Assembly: GCA_017938145.1 (NCBI GenBank)
Contig: JAGBCB010000018.1
Coordinates: 82,382 to 146,381 of the forward strand
DNA from: Lachnospiraceae bacterium
GTDB taxonomy: Bacteria; Bacillota; Clostridia; Lachnospirales; Lachnospiraceae
Direction: 5' to 3'
Length of the DNA stretch: 64,000 nt
The translations under genes and the position numbers were made by a program. This document shows positions 62,094 to 64,000 of the stretch, in pieces (positions within the stretch are counted from its first letter, which is position 1; each line of letters begins with the position of its first letter). The notes under the pieces were generated by a model that did no database searches, was not told where the DNA came from, and was given only the letters and a program-made list of their open reading frames with translations.

Positions 62094-63890
62094 CTATTCA
62101 ATTTGAAGCTTACGCAATTCGTAAAATGCTCCCTTTTTCTCCATGAGCTCCTCGTAGGTTCCGTACTCCTTGCAGACACCGTCCGCAACCACCGCAATTT
62201 TATCCGCATTACGAATGGTAGATAACCGGTGCGCTACCACAAAAGTAGTTCTACCTCTCATTAAGTTTTCCAAAGCGTTCTGGATTTCCCGTTCGGAAAC
62301 GCTGTCCAGGGCAGAAGTTGCCTCATCAAGGATAATTACCTTCGGGTCACGTATCAGTGCTCTTGCAATGGCAAGACGCTGCCGCTGTCCTCCCGATAAC
62401 TTGCCGCCGTGCTCTCCTATTTTTGTTTCTAAGCCTTGCGGTAAAGAATTAATAAAGTCTTCTAAATTAGCCGCCCGGATGGCATCCTGAAGCTTTTCTT
62501 CGGATATATTTTCCAATCCGTAGGAAATATTATCCCGGATGGTGCCGGAAAACAGGATGGTATTCTGCGGAACCACCGCCAAAAACTTACGGTAACTACG
62601 CAAGTTCAGTTCTTTCATATCTCTGCCATCCAACAGTACTTGTCCCCGGTCCGGATTCAGGAACCCGATTGCCATGTTAATTAACGTAGTTTTTCCCGCA
62701 CCGGATTCTCCTACAAAAGCAACGGTTTCCCCCGGTTTTACCGTAATATTAAATCCGGAAAGCACCGGTTTCTTCTCATCATAAGCAAAGGAAACATTTT
62801 CAAACCGGAAGCCACCTTCCACTCTATTTACTTTTTCTTTGCTTTCGTTTTCTTCTACATCATGAGCAAGAAGCACTTCGCCCACGCTGGTAATACACTC
62901 GGTTCCCTTGGAAATGGTCGGAAGCAAGGTAATTAAGTTAGAAACCTGATTAACAATGGTTGCAAAATAAGTCTGATACAAGGCAATGTCACCTACACTG
63001 ATTTCGCCTTTGTACGCCATATATCCGGTAAATCCGAGACACAATGCCTGGAAGGACTGGAATACACACCAGCCGACCGCACCAAAATTTGCCTGAATAA
63101 TATCCAGCTTGTATCCTTTTTCTGCCACCTCATTGAGCTGACGTTCCATCTTCTCGATTTCCTGCTCCTCCAGAGCGTGGGCACGGGTTACAGGAATCAT
63201 TTCCACCATTTCCATGACACGAGCTGAGGTTTCTTCCATCTCTTTACGGAATTCGTTGTTCCGCTGCTTAATCTTCTTTCGGAAGGAAACCATGGTAAGC
63301 GCCGCTACCGGTACCGTCAGCAGGAAAAACAAGAACACAATTTTACTCTTGCTGATAGTTACCACAAAGGAAACACCCAGGTTTAATGCAATATTCATAA
63401 GGCTCACGAATACCTGTCTGGACAGAGTTTCAATTGCCTCTACATCACGCATAATCTTTGACTGCAAACGTCCGGACTGCATTTCCTTATGATAGGAAAT
63501 GGACAGAAGCTGCAGTTTTCTGACCAGTGCACCACGAAGCCCTGCCTCCACCTGTCTGGTGGCGACACTTCGAAGCTTGGTATAAAAGTAATTCAGCGGA
63601 AAATTCAGGGCAATCAGGAAAATAAGAAGCGCCGTATTGATGGCAATTTTCCCCACAACATTCTCTCCGCCTTCTGTAGCCAGGTTGATGATGTTTGCCA
63701 GAATAATCGGCGACATCCAAACCGGACTGTGCTTAATAAAGAAACAAAGTCCCGCCAGTAAAAACTTGTGATAATGGCCTTTGAAAATGCCCAGCAGGAT
63801 TTTGATTGGCTTATTTTTATTTTTTATGTATATATTTACGTAACGGTCTTCCATGGTTATCTTGTATGATGTATTTACACTGAAATACAT
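62094..63890 (-). CDS. ABC transporter, fused permease and ATP-binding protein
   Basis: Exporter half-transporter of 598 residues, probably acting as a homodimer or with an unseen partner. The N-terminal part has about six TM helices; the C-terminal ATPase has Walker A (GESGAGKTT, near 395), Q loop, signature LSGGQRQR, Walker B (VIILDEATSALD) and switch His (AHRLST). The ATG at 63890 has GGAG 7-8 nt upstream. Substrate (lipid, peptide or drug) cannot be told from sequence. Confidence 0.93.
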   Translation of the reverse strand: MYFSVNTSYKITMEDRYVNIYIKNKNKPIKILLGIFKGHYHKFLLAGLCFFIKHSPVWMSPIILANIINLATEGGENVVGKIAINTALLIFLIALNFPLNYFYTKLRSVATRQVEAGLRGALVRKLQLLSISYHKEMQSGRLQSKIMRDVEAIETLSRQVFVSLMNIALNLGVSFVVTISKSKIVFLFFLLTVPVAALTMVSFRKKIKQRNNEFRKEMEETSARVMEMVEMIPVTRAHALEEQEIEKMERQLNEVAEKGYKLDIIQANFGAVGWCVFQSFQALCLGFTGYMAYKGEISVGDIALYQTYFATIVNQVSNLITLLPTISKGTECITSVGEVLLAHDVEENESKEKVNRVEGGFRFENVSFAYDEKKPVLSGFNITVKPGETVAFVGESGAGKTTLINMAIGFLNPDRGQVLLDGRDMKELNLRSYRKFLAVVPQNTILFSGTIRDNISYGLENISEEKLQDAIRAANLEDFINSLPQGLETKIGEHGGKLSGGQRQRLAIARALIRDPKVIILDEATSALDSVSEREIQNALENLMRGRTTFVVAHRLSTIRNADKIAVVADGVCKEYGTYEELMEKKGAFYELRKLQIE

Positions 63891-63915
63891 CAATACGCTC
63901 CTTTCTTCTCAACTC

Positions 63916-63924
63916 TGATATAAT
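63916..63924 (+). promoter_or_regulatory. Extended -10 promoter pointing right out of the window
   Basis: Plus-strand TG-A-TATAAT (63916-63924, extended -10) is followed about 50 nt later by AAAGGAG and TTG at 63986. It may drive a divergent plus-strand gene starting near the right edge; only five codons would be visible, so no gene is called. Confidence 0.4.
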
Positions 63925-64000
63925 CAATAGTAACACTGTGGACTTTTTATTTTTATCTTATAGCTTCGACTATTTAAAGGAGTGTATTGCCACAGTTTTA

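Overview
The window looks like a motile, probably spore-forming low-GC Firmicute of class Clostridia, most likely Lachnospiraceae (Roseburia/Lachnospira-like). The evidence is a Bacillus/Clostridium-type fla/che supercluster with FliY and CheC/CheD, CodY next to flgB, a YlmC/YmxH-type sporulation protein, a CotJC-like Mn catalase and formate-tetrahydrofolate ligase. This assignment comes from gene content and order; no database search was run. Almost everything is on the minus strand, with ymxH the one clear plus-strand gene.

Region 1 (1-31.3 kb, transcribed right to left) is one nearly unbroken fla/che operon: flgB-flgC-fliE-fliF-fliG-fliH-fliI-fliJ-ylxF-fliK-flgD-(TIGR02530 gene)-flgE-swrD-motA-motB-fliL-fliM-fliY-cheY-fliO-fliP-fliQ-fliR-flhB-flhA-flhF-flhG-(PilZ brake)-cheB-cheA-cheW-cheC-cheD-(small membrane protein)-fliA. 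It encodes rod, MS ring, switch, export gate, ATPase complex, hook, stator, c-di-GMP brake, most of the chemotaxis pathway and sigma-28. fliA is cut by the left edge. flagellin, cap, hook-junction genes, cheR and receptors are not in view. A sigma-A-type promoter precedes flgB and another lies between swrD and motA; they share a 12-bp element beside the -35 box.

Region 2 (31.5-38 kb) holds codY, topA, dprA, comM and nrdR, plus the plus-strand ymxH. The dprA-topA-codY-flgB order resembles Bacillus subtilis with the trmFO-codV-clpQY block missing.

Region 3 (38-50 kb) is housekeeping: a TIM-barrel isomerase, fhs, ftsK/spoIIIE with an upstream PAS/degenerate-GGDEF/HD-GYP protein, an O-acetylhomoserine sulfhydrylase, an M16 peptidase and pnp.

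Region 4 (50-56 kb) is the accessory stretch: an S41-like protein, a 5'-truncated gene with an overlapping small ORF, a Cys-rich membrane protein, a Mn catalase gene broken by one frameshift, a HigBA-type toxin-antitoxin pair with direct-repeat operators, a GNAT enzyme and an alkaline-phosphatase-superfamily protein preceded by a promoter-to-terminator stretch that may be an unrecognised RNA.

Region 5 (56.4-64 kb) looks like envelope homeostasis. A kinase-NfeD-FloA-LytTR operon places a flotillin module inside a two-component system. Next to it are pspA, a Gly/Ser-rich two-TM protein and a SHOCT protein, and then an ABC exporter. No rRNA, tRNA, CRISPR array, IS element or prophage was seen.
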